Assembly: GCA_041071465.1 (NCBI GenBank)
Contig: CP163498.1
Coordinates: 1,888,001-1,952,000 of the forward strand
Direction of reading: 5' to 3'
Length of the DNA: 64,000 nt
Source of the DNA: Pseudomonas putida
GTDB taxonomy: Bacteria > Pseudomonadota > Gammaproteobacteria > Pseudomonadales > Pseudomonadaceae
The position numbers and the translations under genes were made by a program. Each line of letters begins with the position of its first letter. Position 1 is the stretch's first letter. Of this stretch, positions 35,038 to 45,967 are shown in pieces. The notes beneath the pieces were generated by a model. It had not been told where the DNA came from. It saw only the letters and a list, made by a program, of their open reading frames with translations, and searched no databases.

Positions 35038-35954
35038 GCGCGGCCCTCCATTTCTTTGGCCTGGCTGCGGTTGAACAGCAGGATCGGCACGATCAGGATC
35101 GCCAGCATCACCACCGCCAATGCAGACGCCACCGGCCAGTCACGGTTGTTGAAGAACTCCTGCCACAGCACTTTACCGATCATCAGGGTTTCCGGGCCGC
35201 CGAGCAGTTCAGGGATCACGAACTCGCCCACCACCGGGATGAACACCAGCATGCAGCCGGCGATGATGCCGTTCTTCGACAGCGGCACGGTGATTTTCCA
35301 GAAGCTGTTGAAGGTGCTCGACCCCAGGTCAGAAGCAGCCTCCAGCAACGAAGGGTCATGCTTAACCAGGTTGGCAAACAGCGGCAGGATCATGAACGGC
35401 AGGTACGAATAGACCACGCCGATGTACACCGCCAGGTTGGTGTTGAGGATCTGCAGTGGCTGGTCGATCAGCCCGGTCCACATCAGGAAACCGTTGAGCA
35501 AGCCGTTGTTGCTGAGGATGCCCATCCAGGCATAGACGCGGATCAGGATCGCGGTCCAGGTCGGCATCATGATCAGCAGCAGCAGGACCGTCTGGGTCTC
35601 CTTCTTGGCGTTGGCAATGGCGTAGGCCATCGGGAAGCCGATCAGCAGGCACAGAATGGTGCTGAAGAAGGCCATCTTCAACGACCCCAGGTAGGCCGAG
35701 ATATACAGCTCATCCTCGGTCAACAGCCCATAGTTGGCCAGGTTGAGCACCAACTGAATCTTGTCTTCGACGTAGGTGTAGATCTCGGTATACGGCGGGA
35801 TCGCCACGTCGGCTTCGGCAAAACTGATCTTCAGGACAATGAAGAACGGCAGCATGAAGAACAGGAACAGCCAGATGAACGGCACGCCGATCACCAGGTG
35901 CCGCCCCTCCGGGACCAGGCGCTGGAAGGCTCGCTTGAGCTTGCGCAGTTTCAT
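35034..35954 (-). CDS. spuG: Polyamine ABC transporter permease SpuG (PotH-like)
   Basis: The 306-residue product has a cytoplasmic start (MKLRKLKRAFQRLVPEGRHL), six membrane helices, the motif MMPTWTAILIRVYAWMGIL and the EAA loop SLLEAASDLGSSTFNSFWKITVPLSKNG. It pairs with SpuH. The ATG at 35954 overlaps the stop codon of the ATPase gene, so I prefer it to an in-frame ATG twelve codons upstream. Confidence 0.92.
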   Translation of the reverse strand: MKLRKLKRAFQRLVPEGRHLVIGVPFIWLFLFFMLPFFIVLKISFAEADVAIPPYTEIYTYVEDKIQLVLNLANYGLLTEDELYISAYLGSLKMAFFSTILCLLIGFPMAYAIANAKKETQTVLLLLIMMPTWTAILIRVYAWMGILSNNGLLNGFLMWTGLIDQPLQILNTNLAVYIGVVYSYLPFMILPLFANLVKHDPSLLEAASDLGSSTFNSFWKITVPLSKNGIIAGCMLVFIPVVGEFVIPELLGGPETLMIGKVLWQEFFNNRDWPVASALAVVMLAILIVPILLFNRSQAKEMEGRA

Positions 35955-37094
35955 GACCGCAGTACCACGCCGCTGTCGTCTTCCCACCATACGTACACTT
36001 CATCGCCCCAGGTCGGACGAGTGCCCTGGCGTTCGGCGTTGGCGACGAACGACTGGACAACCTTGCCGCTCGGCAGCTCGACGTAGAACACCGAGTGGCC
36101 GCCCAGGTAGGCGATGTCGTGGACCTTGCCGCGCGACCAGTTGTGCTCGCAGGTCGGCTGCTGGGTGGTGACCAGCATCTTTTCCGGGCGCAAGGCGTAG
36201 GTGATGTGCTTGTCTTCCACCGAGGTGGTGATGCCGTGGCCCACGTAGATCTTGCGCTCCAGCTCCGGGCTGGCAATGATCGCGTGGCCTTCGGCGTCGT
36301 CGACCACTTCACCTTCGAACAGGTTGACGTTACCGATGAATTCGCACACCAGGCGGCTGGTAGGCGTCTCGTAGATGTCCACCGGCGAGCCGATCTGGGC
36401 GATCCAGCCCAGGTGCATGATGGCGATGCGCTGGGCCATGGTCATGGCCTCTTCCTGGTCGTGGGTCACCATCACGCAGGTCACGCCTACGCGCTCGATG
36501 ATCTCCACCAGTTCCAGCTGCATCTGCGAACGCAGTTTCTTGTCCAGCGCACCCATTGGCTCGTCGAGCAGCAGCAGCTTGGGGCGCTTGGCCAGCGAGC
36601 GGGCCAACGCCACACGTTGACGCTGGCCACCCGACAACTGGTGCGGCTTGCGCTTGGCGTACTGGGTCATGTGCACCAGCTTGAGCATCTCGGCCACACG
36701 GGCATCGATCTCGGCCTTGGGCATCTTGTCCTGCTGCAGGCCGAAGGCGATGTTCTGCGCCACGGTCATATGCGGGAACAGCGCGTAGGACTGGAACATC
36801 ATGTTGATCGGCCGCTCGTAGGGCGGCATATCGGTGATGTCGACGCCATCGAGGAAAATCCGCCCTTCGGTTGGGCGCTCGAAGCCGGCCAGCATGCGCA
36901 GCAAGGTGGACTTGCCGGATCCGGAGCCACCCAGCAGGGCGAAGATCTCACCCTTGCGGATTTCCAGGGACACATCCTCTACGGCGATGGTTTCGTCGAA
37001 CTTCTTCGTGACCCGGTCGATTTTTGACCAGCACCTGCTTGGGTTGCTGGCCACCCTCGAGGGCTTTCTTATAGGCACCGGAGGCAACTGCCAT
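35951..37094 (-). CDS. spuF: Polyamine ABC transporter ATP-binding protein SpuF (PotG-like), frameshifted near the N-terminus
   Basis: A 380-residue PotA/PotG-type ATPase with Walker A GGSGSGKST, signature [15 protein letters not shown], Walker B LLLDEPMGALD, switch [14 protein letters not shown] and a C-terminal TOBE domain. The expected start (MAVASGAYKKALEGG at 37094) runs 23 codons to VLVK and then shifts at 37021-37025, where the coding strand has AAAAA; removing one A gives VLVKIDRVTKKFDETIAV in frame. This is the only one of the six frameshifts here that needs a base removed. Any start in the downstream frame alone would create a false N-terminus. Sequencing error is likely. Confidence 0.91.
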
Positions 37095-37154
37095 GAGTGA
37101 AACTCCCAACAAGATTTGTGTGCCCGCCCCTGCTTGGACGGCGGGCCTGGATTG

Positions 37155-38318
<1,164 letters not shown>

Positions 38319-38407
38319 TTACCTTCGCAGCTTCGATGCCGCAATCATCAATTGCCTTTCACTGGCTCTGAGCCGGAAATCCCCGGCCCAGAGGTGCCGC
38401 ATCGGGC

Positions 38408-39505
38408 TTACTTGCCCGACTTGATCTTGGTCCAGCTGCGGGTGATCACACGCTGGGCAGAAGCTTCAGGCGCAGCGATTGCGTACAGCTGCTTCTTCAC
38501 TTCGGCAGGCGGGTAGATGCTCGGGTCGCTGGTAATGTCCTTGTCCACGAACTGGGTAGCCGCAGCATTGCCGTTCGGGAAGCGCACGGCGTTGGTGATT
38601 TCAGCCATGACTTCTGGCTGCATCAGGAAGTCCATGAACTGGTAGGCAGCGTCTTTATGCTCGGCATCTTTCGGGATGGCGACCATGTCGTAGAAAGTAC
38701 CGGCACCTTCTTTCGGAATGATGTAGTCCACTTTGATCTTGTCGCCGGCTTCGTGGGCACGGGCCTTGGCCTGCTCGACGTCACCCGAATAACCGACGGC
38801 CACGCAGATGTTGCCGTTGGCCAGGTCGCCAATGTACTTGGACGAGTGGAAGTAGGTGATCGAAGGACGGACCTTGAGGAACAGGTCCTCGGCGGCCTTC
38901 AGGTCTTCTTTCTTGGTGCTGTTGCTCGGCAGGCCCAGGTAGTGCAGTGCGGCCGGCAGCATTTCGGTCGGGGCATCCAGGAAGCTTACGCCGCAGCTCT
39001 TGAGCTTGGCGATGTTCTCAGGCTTGAACACGGCGTCCCACGAGTCGATGTGGTCGACACCCAGCGCGGCCTTGACCTTCTCCGGGTTGTAGCCGATGCC
39101 GATGGAGCCCCACATGTACGGGAAGGCGTGCTTGTTGTCCTTGTCGCTGGCATCGCCAACGGCCTTGAGCAGGTCGGGGTCGAGGTTTTTCCAGTTCGGC
39201 AGTTTCGAACGGTCCAGTTCCTCGTACACACCCGCCTTGATCTGCTTGGCCAGGAAGTTGTTCGAGGGCACGACGATGTCATAGCCCGACTTACCTGCCA
39301 GCAGCTTGGCTTCCAGGGTTTCGTTGCTGTCGAAGACGTCGTACTTGACCTTGATACCGGTCTGCTTTTCGAACTTGGCGATGGTGTCCGGCGCGATGTA
39401 GTCCGACCAGTTGTAGACGTTCAACACCTTGTCGTCAGCCTGTGCAGCAGTAGCCATGGCACCCATCAGGGCTGCGGCCAGCAACGTCTTGCCCATTTTA
39501 TTCAT
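38408..39505 (-). CDS. spuD: Polyamine-binding periplasmic protein SpuD (PotF-like)
   Basis: A 365-residue paralog of SpuE with signal peptide ([16 protein letters not shown]) and the same motifs [62 protein letters not shown] and the shared ending [13 protein letters not shown]. Order suggests the putrescine-binding member. It is separated from spuC and spuE by 170 and 158 bp, longer than other gaps in the operon, so internal promoters or processing are possible. Confidence 0.9.
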   Translation of the reverse strand: MNKMGKTLLAAALMGAMATAAQADDKVLNVYNWSDYIAPDTIAKFEKQTGIKVKYDVFDSNETLEAKLLAGKSGYDIVVPSNNFLAKQIKAGVYEELDRSKLPNWKNLDPDLLKAVGDASDKDNKHAFPYMWGSIGIGYNPEKVKAALGVDHIDSWDAVFKPENIAKLKSCGVSFLDAPTEMLPAALHYLGLPSNSTKKEDLKAAEDLFLKVRPSITYFHSSKYIGDLANGNICVAVGYSGDVEQAKARAHEAGDKIKVDYIIPKEGAGTFYDMVAIPKDAEHKDAAYQFMDFLMQPEVMAEITNAVRFPNGNAAATQFVDKDITSDPSIYPPAEVKKQLYAIAAPEASAQRVITRSWTKIKSGK

Positions 39506-39675
39506 GCGTCATGCTCCAGAATTTTTTATTTAGCCATCTGTTCAGCAGCCAGGACCTACGGTGCAGAGCGCGCGGCGACTGAAACAGTCGCTAGTCTGGC
39601 AAGTTACAAGGCCCTGTATCAAGGAAAGCAGGACCCTGTAACGACTTAATGTCACATCGCTAGCCTAGCAGGTGC

Positions 39676-41037
39676 TCAGTTGATCGCCTCAAGGGTCAAA
39701 TCGAGGCATTTGCGCGCCTTTTCCACCAGCTCGTCGATCTCCGCGTGGCTGATGACCAGCGGCGGCGCGATGATCATGGTGTCACCCACCGCACGCATGA
39801 TCAGGCCGTTGTCGAAGCAGAAGGTGCGGCAGATCATGCCCACGCCCTTGCCTTCGTAACGGCTGCGGGTGGCCTTGTCCTTCACCAGCTCGATCGCACC
39901 GAGCATGCCCAGGCCGCGTACTTCACCCACCAGCGGGTGGTCCTGCAGTTCACGCAAACGCTTTTGCAAATACGGTGCCGCTTCTGTGCGCGCCTTCTCG
40001 ACAATTTTCTCGTCGCGCAGGATGCGCAGGTTTTCCAGGCCCACCGCGGCCGCCACCGGGTGGCCGGAGTAAGTGAAGCCGTGGTTGAAATCGCCGCCTT
40101 CGCTGATCACCTTGGCCACGGTGTCACGCACGATCACACCGCCCATGGGGATGTAACCGGAGGTCAGGCCCTTGGCGATGGTCATCAGGTCGGGTTTGAG
40201 GTCGTAGTAGTCTGAGCCGAACCACTCGCCGGTACGGCCAAAACCGCAAATCACTTCGTCGGCGACGAACAGGATGTCGTACTTGGCGAGAATCTCCTTC
40301 ACCTTCGGCCAGTAGGTTTCCGGCGGGATGATCACGCCGCCTGCGCCCTGGATAGGCTCGGCGATGAAGGCGGCGACGTTGTCTTCGCCCACTTCGAGAA
40401 TTTTCTTTTCCAGCTGCTCGGCTGCCCACACACCGAACGCATCCGGGGTCATGTCGCCGCCTTCACCAAACCAGTACGGCTGCGGGATGTGCACGATGCC
40501 GGGAATCGGCAGGCCACCCTGCTCGTGCATGCCGCTCATGCCACCCAGGCAGGCACCGGCGAAGGTGGAACCGTGGTAGCCATTGATACGGCTGATGATG
40601 GTCTGCTTGTGCGGCTTGCCCTTCAGCGCCCAGTAGTGGCGCACCATGCGCAGCACGGTGTCGTTGCCTTCGGAGCCGGAGCCGGTGAAGAACACATGGG
40701 TCATGCCTTGCGGCGCCACATCGGTGATCGCCTTGGCCAGCTCAAGCGCCGGCGGGTGAGCGGTCTGGAAGAACAGGTTGTAGTACGGCAGCTCGCGCAT
40801 CTGCTTCTCGGCCGCCTGTACCAGTTCCTCGCGGCCATAACCGACCGCCACGCACCACAGGCCGGCCATGCCGTCGAGAATCTTGTGGCCCTCGCTGTCC
40901 CACAAATGCACACCCTGGGCCTTGGTGATGATGCGCGGCCCCTTCTCCTTCAGTTGCTTGTAGTCACTGAAGGGGGCGAGGTGATGCTCCCCACTGAGGG
41001 TTTGCCATTCACGGGTTTGCGGGTTGTTGACGCTCAT
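39676..41037 (-). CDS. spuC: Polyamine:pyruvate/2-oxoglutarate aminotransferase SpuC
   Basis: The 453-residue class III aminotransferase has FFTGSGSEGNDTVLRMVRHYW (PLP phosphate region), the aspartate in LFVADEVICGFGRTGEWFGSD, and the PLP lysine in LMTIAKGLTSGYIPMGG. It removes an amino group from putrescine and related polyamines, giving the aldehyde in the polyamine catabolic route. GGAG nine bases upstream supports the ATG at 41037 (MSVNNPQTRE). It lies 48 bp after spuB. Confidence 0.92.
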   Translation of the reverse strand: MSVNNPQTREWQTLSGEHHLAPFSDYKQLKEKGPRIITKAQGVHLWDSEGHKILDGMAGLWCVAVGYGREELVQAAEKQMRELPYYNLFFQTAHPPALELAKAITDVAPQGMTHVFFTGSGSEGNDTVLRMVRHYWALKGKPHKQTIISRINGYHGSTFAGACLGGMSGMHEQGGLPIPGIVHIPQPYWFGEGGDMTPDAFGVWAAEQLEKKILEVGEDNVAAFIAEPIQGAGGVIIPPETYWPKVKEILAKYDILFVADEVICGFGRTGEWFGSDYYDLKPDLMTIAKGLTSGYIPMGGVIVRDTVAKVISEGGDFNHGFTYSGHPVAAAVGLENLRILRDEKIVEKARTEAAPYLQKRLRELQDHPLVGEVRGLGMLGAIELVKDKATRSRYEGKGVGMICRTFCFDNGLIMRAVGDTMIIAPPLVISHAEIDELVEKARKCLDLTLEAIN

Positions 41038-41085
41038 GTGCTTCTCCGTAATTCGACCGCCGCGCTCCTGCGGCACCAGGGTTGA

Positions 41086-42444
41086 TCAGACAGCGAACAG
41101 CAGGAACTCACGCTCCCACGAACTGATGACGCGTTTGAAGTTTTCGTGCTCGGCGCGCTTGGTGGCGACATATCCGGTAATGAATTTTTTGCCCAGGTAT
41201 TGCACCAGCGCACGGCTGTTTTCCATGCGTTCCAAGGCATCTTCGATGGTCAGTGGCAGGCGCAGGTTGCGGCGCTCATAACCACGGCCCTGTACCGGCG
41301 CGCTGGCCTCGATGCCTTCGACCATACCGATGTAGCCACACAGCAAGCTGGCGGCGATGGCCAGGTAAGGGTTGGCGTCGGCGCCCGGCAGGCGGTTCTC
41401 GACCCGGCGGCTTTGCGGGCCGGCATCCGGTACGCGCAAGCCGACCGTGCGGTTTTCTTCGCCCCACTCCACGTTCACCGGCGCCGAGGTGTCGGGCAGG
41501 AAGCGGCGGAACGAGTTGACGTTGGGCGCGAACAGCGGCAGCGCCTCGGGGATGAACTTCTGCAGGCCACCAATGTGGTTGAGGAATAGCGCGCTCATGC
41601 TGCCGTCTTCATTGCTGAAGATGTTCTTGCCGGTAGCCACATCGACCACGCTCTGGTGCAGGTGCATGGCACTGCCCGGCTCGCCGGTCATCGGCTTGGC
41701 CATGAAGGTGGCGGCCACGTTGTGCTTGAGCGCCGCCTCGCGCATGGTGCGCTTGAACACCAGAATCTGGTCGGCCAGGTGCAGGGCGTCGCCGTGACGG
41801 AAGTTGATTTCCATCTGCGCCGTGCCGTCTTCGTGGATCAGCGTGTCGAGGTCCAGCTGCTGCAGTTCGCACCAGTCGTAGACGTCTTCGAACAGCGGGT
41901 CGAATTCGTTGGCGGCTTCGATGGAGAACGACTGACGGCCGGTCTCTGGGCGGCCGGAGCGGCCTACCGGGGGCTGCAGCGGGAAGTCCGGGTCTTCGCT
42001 GCGCTTGGTCAGGTAGAACTCCATCTCGGGCGCGACGATCGGCTGCCAGCCCTTGTCGGCGTACAGCTGCAGGACTTTCTTCAGCACGTTGCGCGGCGAC
42101 AGTTCGACCGGGTTGCCCTTTTTGTCGTAGGTGTCGTGGATGACCTGGGCGGTCGGCTCGATGGCCCACGGTACAAGGAACACGGCGTTTTCGTCGGGGC
42201 GGCAGATCATGTCGATGTCGGCCGGGTCGAGCAGTTCGTAATAGATGTCGTCGTCGACGTAGTCGCCGGTCACCGTCTGCAGCAACACGCTCTCGGGCAG
42301 GCGCATGCCTTTTTCGGCGATGAATTTGTTGGTGGGCGAAATCTTGCCGCGCGTGATGCCGGTCAGGTCACTGATCATGCATTCGACTTCGGTGATCTTG
42401 TGCTCTTTCAACCAATCGGTGAGCTGGTCGAGGTTGTTACTCAT
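41086..42444 (-). CDS. spuB: Glutamine synthetase family gamma-glutamylpolyamine synthetase SpuB
   Basis: A 452-residue glutamine synthetase homolog with the glnA-type catalytic pattern: EMEFYLTKRSED (metal glutamate), ANEFDPLFEDVYDWCE, FMAKPMTGEPGSAMHLHQSV and RVENRLPGADANPYLAIAASL. Together with the divergent spuI it belongs to the GlnA-like group that glutamylates polyamines rather than ammonia. It is first in the leftward spu operon. In P. aeruginosa, spuA lies upstream of spuB; here that gene is absent. Confidence 0.9.
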   Translation of the reverse strand: MSNNLDQLTDWLKEHKITEVECMISDLTGITRGKISPTNKFIAEKGMRLPESVLLQTVTGDYVDDDIYYELLDPADIDMICRPDENAVFLVPWAIEPTAQVIHDTYDKKGNPVELSPRNVLKKVLQLYADKGWQPIVAPEMEFYLTKRSEDPDFPLQPPVGRSGRPETGRQSFSIEAANEFDPLFEDVYDWCELQQLDLDTLIHEDGTAQMEINFRHGDALHLADQILVFKRTMREAALKHNVAATFMAKPMTGEPGSAMHLHQSVVDVATGKNIFSNEDGSMSALFLNHIGGLQKFIPEALPLFAPNVNSFRRFLPDTSAPVNVEWGEENRTVGLRVPDAGPQSRRVENRLPGADANPYLAIAASLLCGYIGMVEGIEASAPVQGRGYERRNLRLPLTIEDALERMENSRALVQYLGKKFITGYVATKRAEHENFKRVISSWEREFLLFAV

Positions 42445-43017
42445 AAATACCTCAGGAGGTAAGGTGGTCCACGTCTTGATTCTGGATGGAGTAGATTGCT
42501 AAAGCAAAAACCCACGCGCAGAGCCACAGTGGATACACTGAAATCAGCTGTGTCCGTAATGAGTTCGAAAGGCAGGAAGACGAAACGAAGGGCGGCAAGC
42601 CGCTACGAGGGCGGGCCTGGGAGCACCAAACGTCAATTATTGCGGCCAGGGCGACCACGCCATTGACGATGCTTGCAAAAACGACGGATGTACCTGATGA
42701 CACCGCGCAGGCAGTGCTTTCAGGTCGCGGCAAGCGGACCATGTGACCCTCGTATTATTGTGTTCTGGGTTGAGACCGAGCTTAGCCTTGTTCATTTTTT
42801 TACACAACACCTCCGTAAAAAATAAAACACGGTGCACCGGAGATAGCCCTTTACGCGGTAAATAGCGGATAATGCTTTGCCCCGATATGCAGCAAATCTG
42901 CCGTAGATGTGCCATTTCAGGGCATCATGGGGTTGGCTTGACATCAGTATGGCTTTTCGATTGACTGGTCCTGCAAGCCCCCTTGATTGATATTTTTAAC
43001 AACAAAGGTGTTGCATC
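42445..43017. other. Divergent spuB-spuI intergenic region, no gene
   Basis: This 573-bp gap is the longest gene-free stretch in the window. It lacks REP repeats. Open frames of up to about 96 codons cross it but have neither ribosome binding sites nor recognisable sequence. An AT-rich segment at 42760-42900 and TTGACA-like hexamers near 42938 and 42960 probably hold the divergent promoters. A gene such as spuA, present at this point in P. aeruginosa, is missing. Confidence 0.6.
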
Positions 43018-44394
43018 ATGTCGGTACCCCCGCGTGCCGTTCAGCTTAACGAAGCGAACGCGTTCCTTAAGGAACATCCTGAGGTTCTCTACGTTGACCT
43101 TCTGATTGCAGATATGAATGGTGTGGTGCGTGGCAAGCGCATTGAGCGCACCAGCCTCCACAAGGTTTACGAGAAAGGCATCAACCTGCCGGCCTCCCTC
43201 TTCGCCCTGGACATCAACGGTTCCACCGTCGAAAGTACCGGGCTGGGCCTGGACATCGGCGATGCTGACCGCATCTGCTATCCAATCCCCGACACGCTCT
43301 GTAACGAGCCGTGGCAAAAACGCCCCACCGCCCAGCTGCTGATGACCATGCACGAACTGGAAGGCGAGCCATTCTTCGCCGACCCACGCGAAGTGCTGCG
43401 TCAGGTGGTGAGCAAGTTCGATGAATTGGGCCTGACTATCTGCGCCGCATTCGAACTGGAGTTCTACCTGATCGACCAGGAGAACGTGAACGGCCGCCCG
43501 CAGCCACCACGCTCGCCAATTTCGGGTAAGCGCCCGCAGTCGACCCAGGTGTACCTGATCGACGACCTCGACGAATATGCCGACTGCCTGCAGGACATCC
43601 TCGAAGGCGCGAAAGAGCAAGGCATCCCAGCCGACGCCATCGTCAAGGAAAGCGCCCCGGCGCAGTTCGAAGTCAACCTGCACCACGTGGCCGACCCGCT
43701 CAAGGCCTGCGACTACGCGGTACTGCTCAAGCGGTTGATCAAGAACATCGCCTACGACCATGAAATGGACACCACCTTCATGGCCAAGCCCTACCCGGGC
43801 CAGGCAGGCAACGGCCTGCATGTACACATTTCCGTGCTGGACAAAGATGGCAACAACATCTTCACCAGCGAGGATCCCGAGCAGAACGCCGCGCTACGTC
43901 ATGCTGTCGGCGGTGTGCTCGAGACCCTGCCCGCGTCCATGGCGTTCCTTTGCCCGAACGTCAACTCGTACCGCCGCTTTGGCGCACAGTTCTACGTGCC
44001 GAACGCGCCAAGCTGGGGCCTGGACAACCGCACTGTCGCACTGCGCGTGCCAACCGGCTCGGCGGACGCTGTACGTCTCGAGCACCGCGTGGCCGGTGCC
44101 GACGCCAACCCGTACCTGATGATGGCTGCCGTGCTGGCAGGCGTGCACCATGGCCTGACCAACAAGATCGAGCCAGGCGCGCCGATCGAAGGCAACTCGT
44201 ACGAGCAGCTGGAGCAGAGCCTGCCGAACAACCTGCGTGATGCCCTGCGCGAGTTGGACGACAGCGAGATCCTCAACAAGTACATCGATCCTAAGTACAT
44301 CGACATCTTTGTCGCGTGCAAGGAGAGCGAGCTGGAGGAGTTCGAACACTCGATCTCCGACCTCGAGTACAACTGGTACCTGCATACTGTGTAA
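43018..44394 (+). CDS. spuI: Glutamine synthetase family gamma-glutamylpolyamine synthetase SpuI (PuuA-like)
   Basis: The 458-residue product has the glutamine synthetase fold: VDLLIADMNGVVRGKRIER at the N-terminus, AAFELEFYLIDQEN, KESAPAQFEVNLHHV, FMAKPYPGQAGNGLHVHISV, and LEHRVAGADANPYLMMAAV. It is a second, divergent GlnA-like enzyme of the polyamine locus and probably ligates glutamate to putrescine, spermidine or diaminopropane. GGTG is the only weak ribosome binding site, but MSVPPRAVQL is the natural start. A strong terminator follows. Confidence 0.9.
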   Translation: MSVPPRAVQLNEANAFLKEHPEVLYVDLLIADMNGVVRGKRIERTSLHKVYEKGINLPASLFALDINGSTVESTGLGLDIGDADRICYPIPDTLCNEPWQKRPTAQLLMTMHELEGEPFFADPREVLRQVVSKFDELGLTICAAFELEFYLIDQENVNGRPQPPRSPISGKRPQSTQVYLIDDLDEYADCLQDILEGAKEQGIPADAIVKESAPAQFEVNLHHVADPLKACDYAVLLKRLIKNIAYDHEMDTTFMAKPYPGQAGNGLHVHISVLDKDGNNIFTSEDPEQNAALRHAVGGVLETLPASMAFLCPNVNSYRRFGAQFYVPNAPSWGLDNRTVALRVPTGSADAVRLEHRVAGADANPYLMMAAVLAGVHHGLTNKIEPGAPIEGNSYEQLEQSLPNNLRDALRELDDSEILNKYIDPKYIDIFVACKESELEEFEHSISDLEYNWYLHTV

Positions 44395-44397
44395 ACG

Positions 44398-44427
44398 AAA
44401 ACGCCGCCCACAAGGGCGGCGTTTTTC
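44398..44427 (+). terminator. Rho-independent terminator after spuI
   Basis: AAACGCCGCCC-ACA-AGGGCGGCGTTTTT lies three bases after the spuI stop codon: a GC-rich nine-pair stem with a T tail. Confidence 0.93.
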
Positions 44428-44447
44428 ATTCCAGGCCGTGTCGCCTG

Positions 44448-44540
44448 CTTCGCGGGTAAACCCGCTCCCACAGGGATAGCGCCAGCCTCAGGTCCGGTGA
44501 AGATCCTGTGGGAGCGGGTTCACCCGCGAAGAGGCCGGCA
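44448..44540. repeat. REP pair (family B), inverted
   Basis: CTTCGCGGGTAAACCCG with CTCCCACAGG at 44448-44474 and its inverted copy (one base change, TTCACC) at 44505-44531 lie between the spuI terminator and the stop of argA. Confidence 0.92.
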
Positions 44541-44545
44541 CAGGT

Positions 44546-45844
44546 TTACAGGGCCTTCTCGAAAATCTTCGAATTACGCTGGTAGTTGTACAGCGAAGCC
44601 CGCGCCGCCGGCAGCCGCTCTACCCCACTCGGCGCAAAGCCGCGCTCGCGGAACCAGTGCGCAGTGCGCGTTGTGAGCACAAACAAGGTATTCAAGCCCA
44701 TCTGCCGCGCCCGGCTCTCGATGCGCTCCAGCAGCTCGTCCCCACGCCCACCATGGCGGTACTCCGGGTTCACTGCCAGGCACGCCAGCTCCCCCGCCTC
44801 GGAATCGGCAATCGGGTACAGCGCCGCACAGGCGATGATCATGCCTTCACGCTCGACCACGCTGAACTGTTCGATCTCGCGCTCCAGCACCTCGCGCGAA
44901 CGGCGCACCAGAATGCCCTGTTCTTCCAGCGGGCTGATCAACTCCAGCAAGCCGCCAACGTCCTCGATGCTCGCCTCACGCACCACTTCGAACTGCTCCT
45001 GCGACACCAGCGTACCGCCACCACCACGGGTGAACAGCTCGGTCAGCAGCGCACCATCCTCGGCATAGCTGACGATATGGCTACGTGCCACGCCGCCTTT
45101 GCAGGCCTCGGCTGCGGCATCCAGCAGTTCGCCCTGGTAATCGCTGCCCAGGCGCTGCAGATGCGGGGCAACCTGCTGCGGGCGCAGTTCGCGCACCAGT
45201 TTACCGTCGGCGTCCAGCAGGCCAGGCTCGGCGCCGAACAACAGCAACTTGTCGGCGCCCAGCTCGATGGCCGCACGGGTAGCCACGTCTTCGCAGGCCA
45301 GGTTGAAAATTTCCCCGGTAGGCGAGTAGCCCAGGGGCGACAACAGCACGATGGAACGCTCGTCGAGCAGACGGCTGATGCCCTTGCGGTCGACCCGGCG
45401 CACTTCACCGGTGTGGTGGTAATCCACCCCTTCAAGCACGCCGATCGGCCGTGCGGTCACCAGGTTGCCGGATGCCACGCGCAAGCGCGAGCCCTGCATG
45501 GGCGAAGCGGCGATATCCATCGACAGGCGCGCTTCGATGGCCAGGCGCAGGGCGCCGACAGCATCGATCACGCAGTCCAGCGTGGCGGCATCGGTAATGC
45601 GCATGCCCCGATGGTAGTGCGGGGTCAGGCCGCGATCGGCCAGGCGGCATTCGATCTGTGGGCGCGAACCATGTACCAGCACCAGGCGCACGCCCAGGCT
45701 GTGCAGCAGTACCAGGTCGTGGACGATATTGCCGAAGTTAGGGTGCTCCACCCCATCGCCAGGGAGCATGACCACGAAGGTGCAGTCGCGATGGGCATTG
45801 ATGTACGGGGAGGCATGACGCAGCCAGTTGACGTAATCGGGCAT
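44546..45844 (-). CDS. argA: Amino-acid N-acetyltransferase (N-acetylglutamate synthase)
   Basis: The 432-residue enzyme has the usual fusion: an N-terminal amino-acid-kinase-like regulatory domain (LVLVHGSRPQIECRLADRG; LSPLGYSPTGEIFNLACEDVA) and a C-terminal GNAT domain (GELACLAVNPEYRHGGRGDELLERIE). It makes N-acetylglutamate from glutamate and acetyl-CoA, the first arginine-synthesis step, normally inhibited by arginine. The ATG at 45844 (MPDYVNWLRH) gives the standard length. It lies after argE on the same strand with a 123-bp gap. Confidence 0.94.
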   Translation of the reverse strand: MPDYVNWLRHASPYINAHRDCTFVVMLPGDGVEHPNFGNIVHDLVLLHSLGVRLVLVHGSRPQIECRLADRGLTPHYHRGMRITDAATLDCVIDAVGALRLAIEARLSMDIAASPMQGSRLRVASGNLVTARPIGVLEGVDYHHTGEVRRVDRKGISRLLDERSIVLLSPLGYSPTGEIFNLACEDVATRAAIELGADKLLLFGAEPGLLDADGKLVRELRPQQVAPHLQRLGSDYQGELLDAAAEACKGGVARSHIVSYAEDGALLTELFTRGGGGTLVSQEQFEVVREASIEDVGGLLELISPLEEQGILVRRSREVLEREIEQFSVVEREGMIIACAALYPIADSEAGELACLAVNPEYRHGGRGDELLERIESRARQMGLNTLFVLTTRTAHWFRERGFAPSGVERLPAARASLYNYQRNSKIFEKAL

Positions 45845-45967
45845 GACAGGGCCTGTGGATAAGTGGACGGAGAACGGCGATACGGGGGCGTTCAGAATCA
45901 TCGTCGGAACAGGCTTGCGGTCACGCGCGGTCTCCTCTAGGCAGGAACGAATCAGTTCGATTGACGT

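Noticed and set aside
42452..42742. A 96-codon open frame in the spuB-spuI gap
   Set aside because: No ribosome binding site, no recognisable domain, and mixed composition; it overlaps the probable spuB leader.
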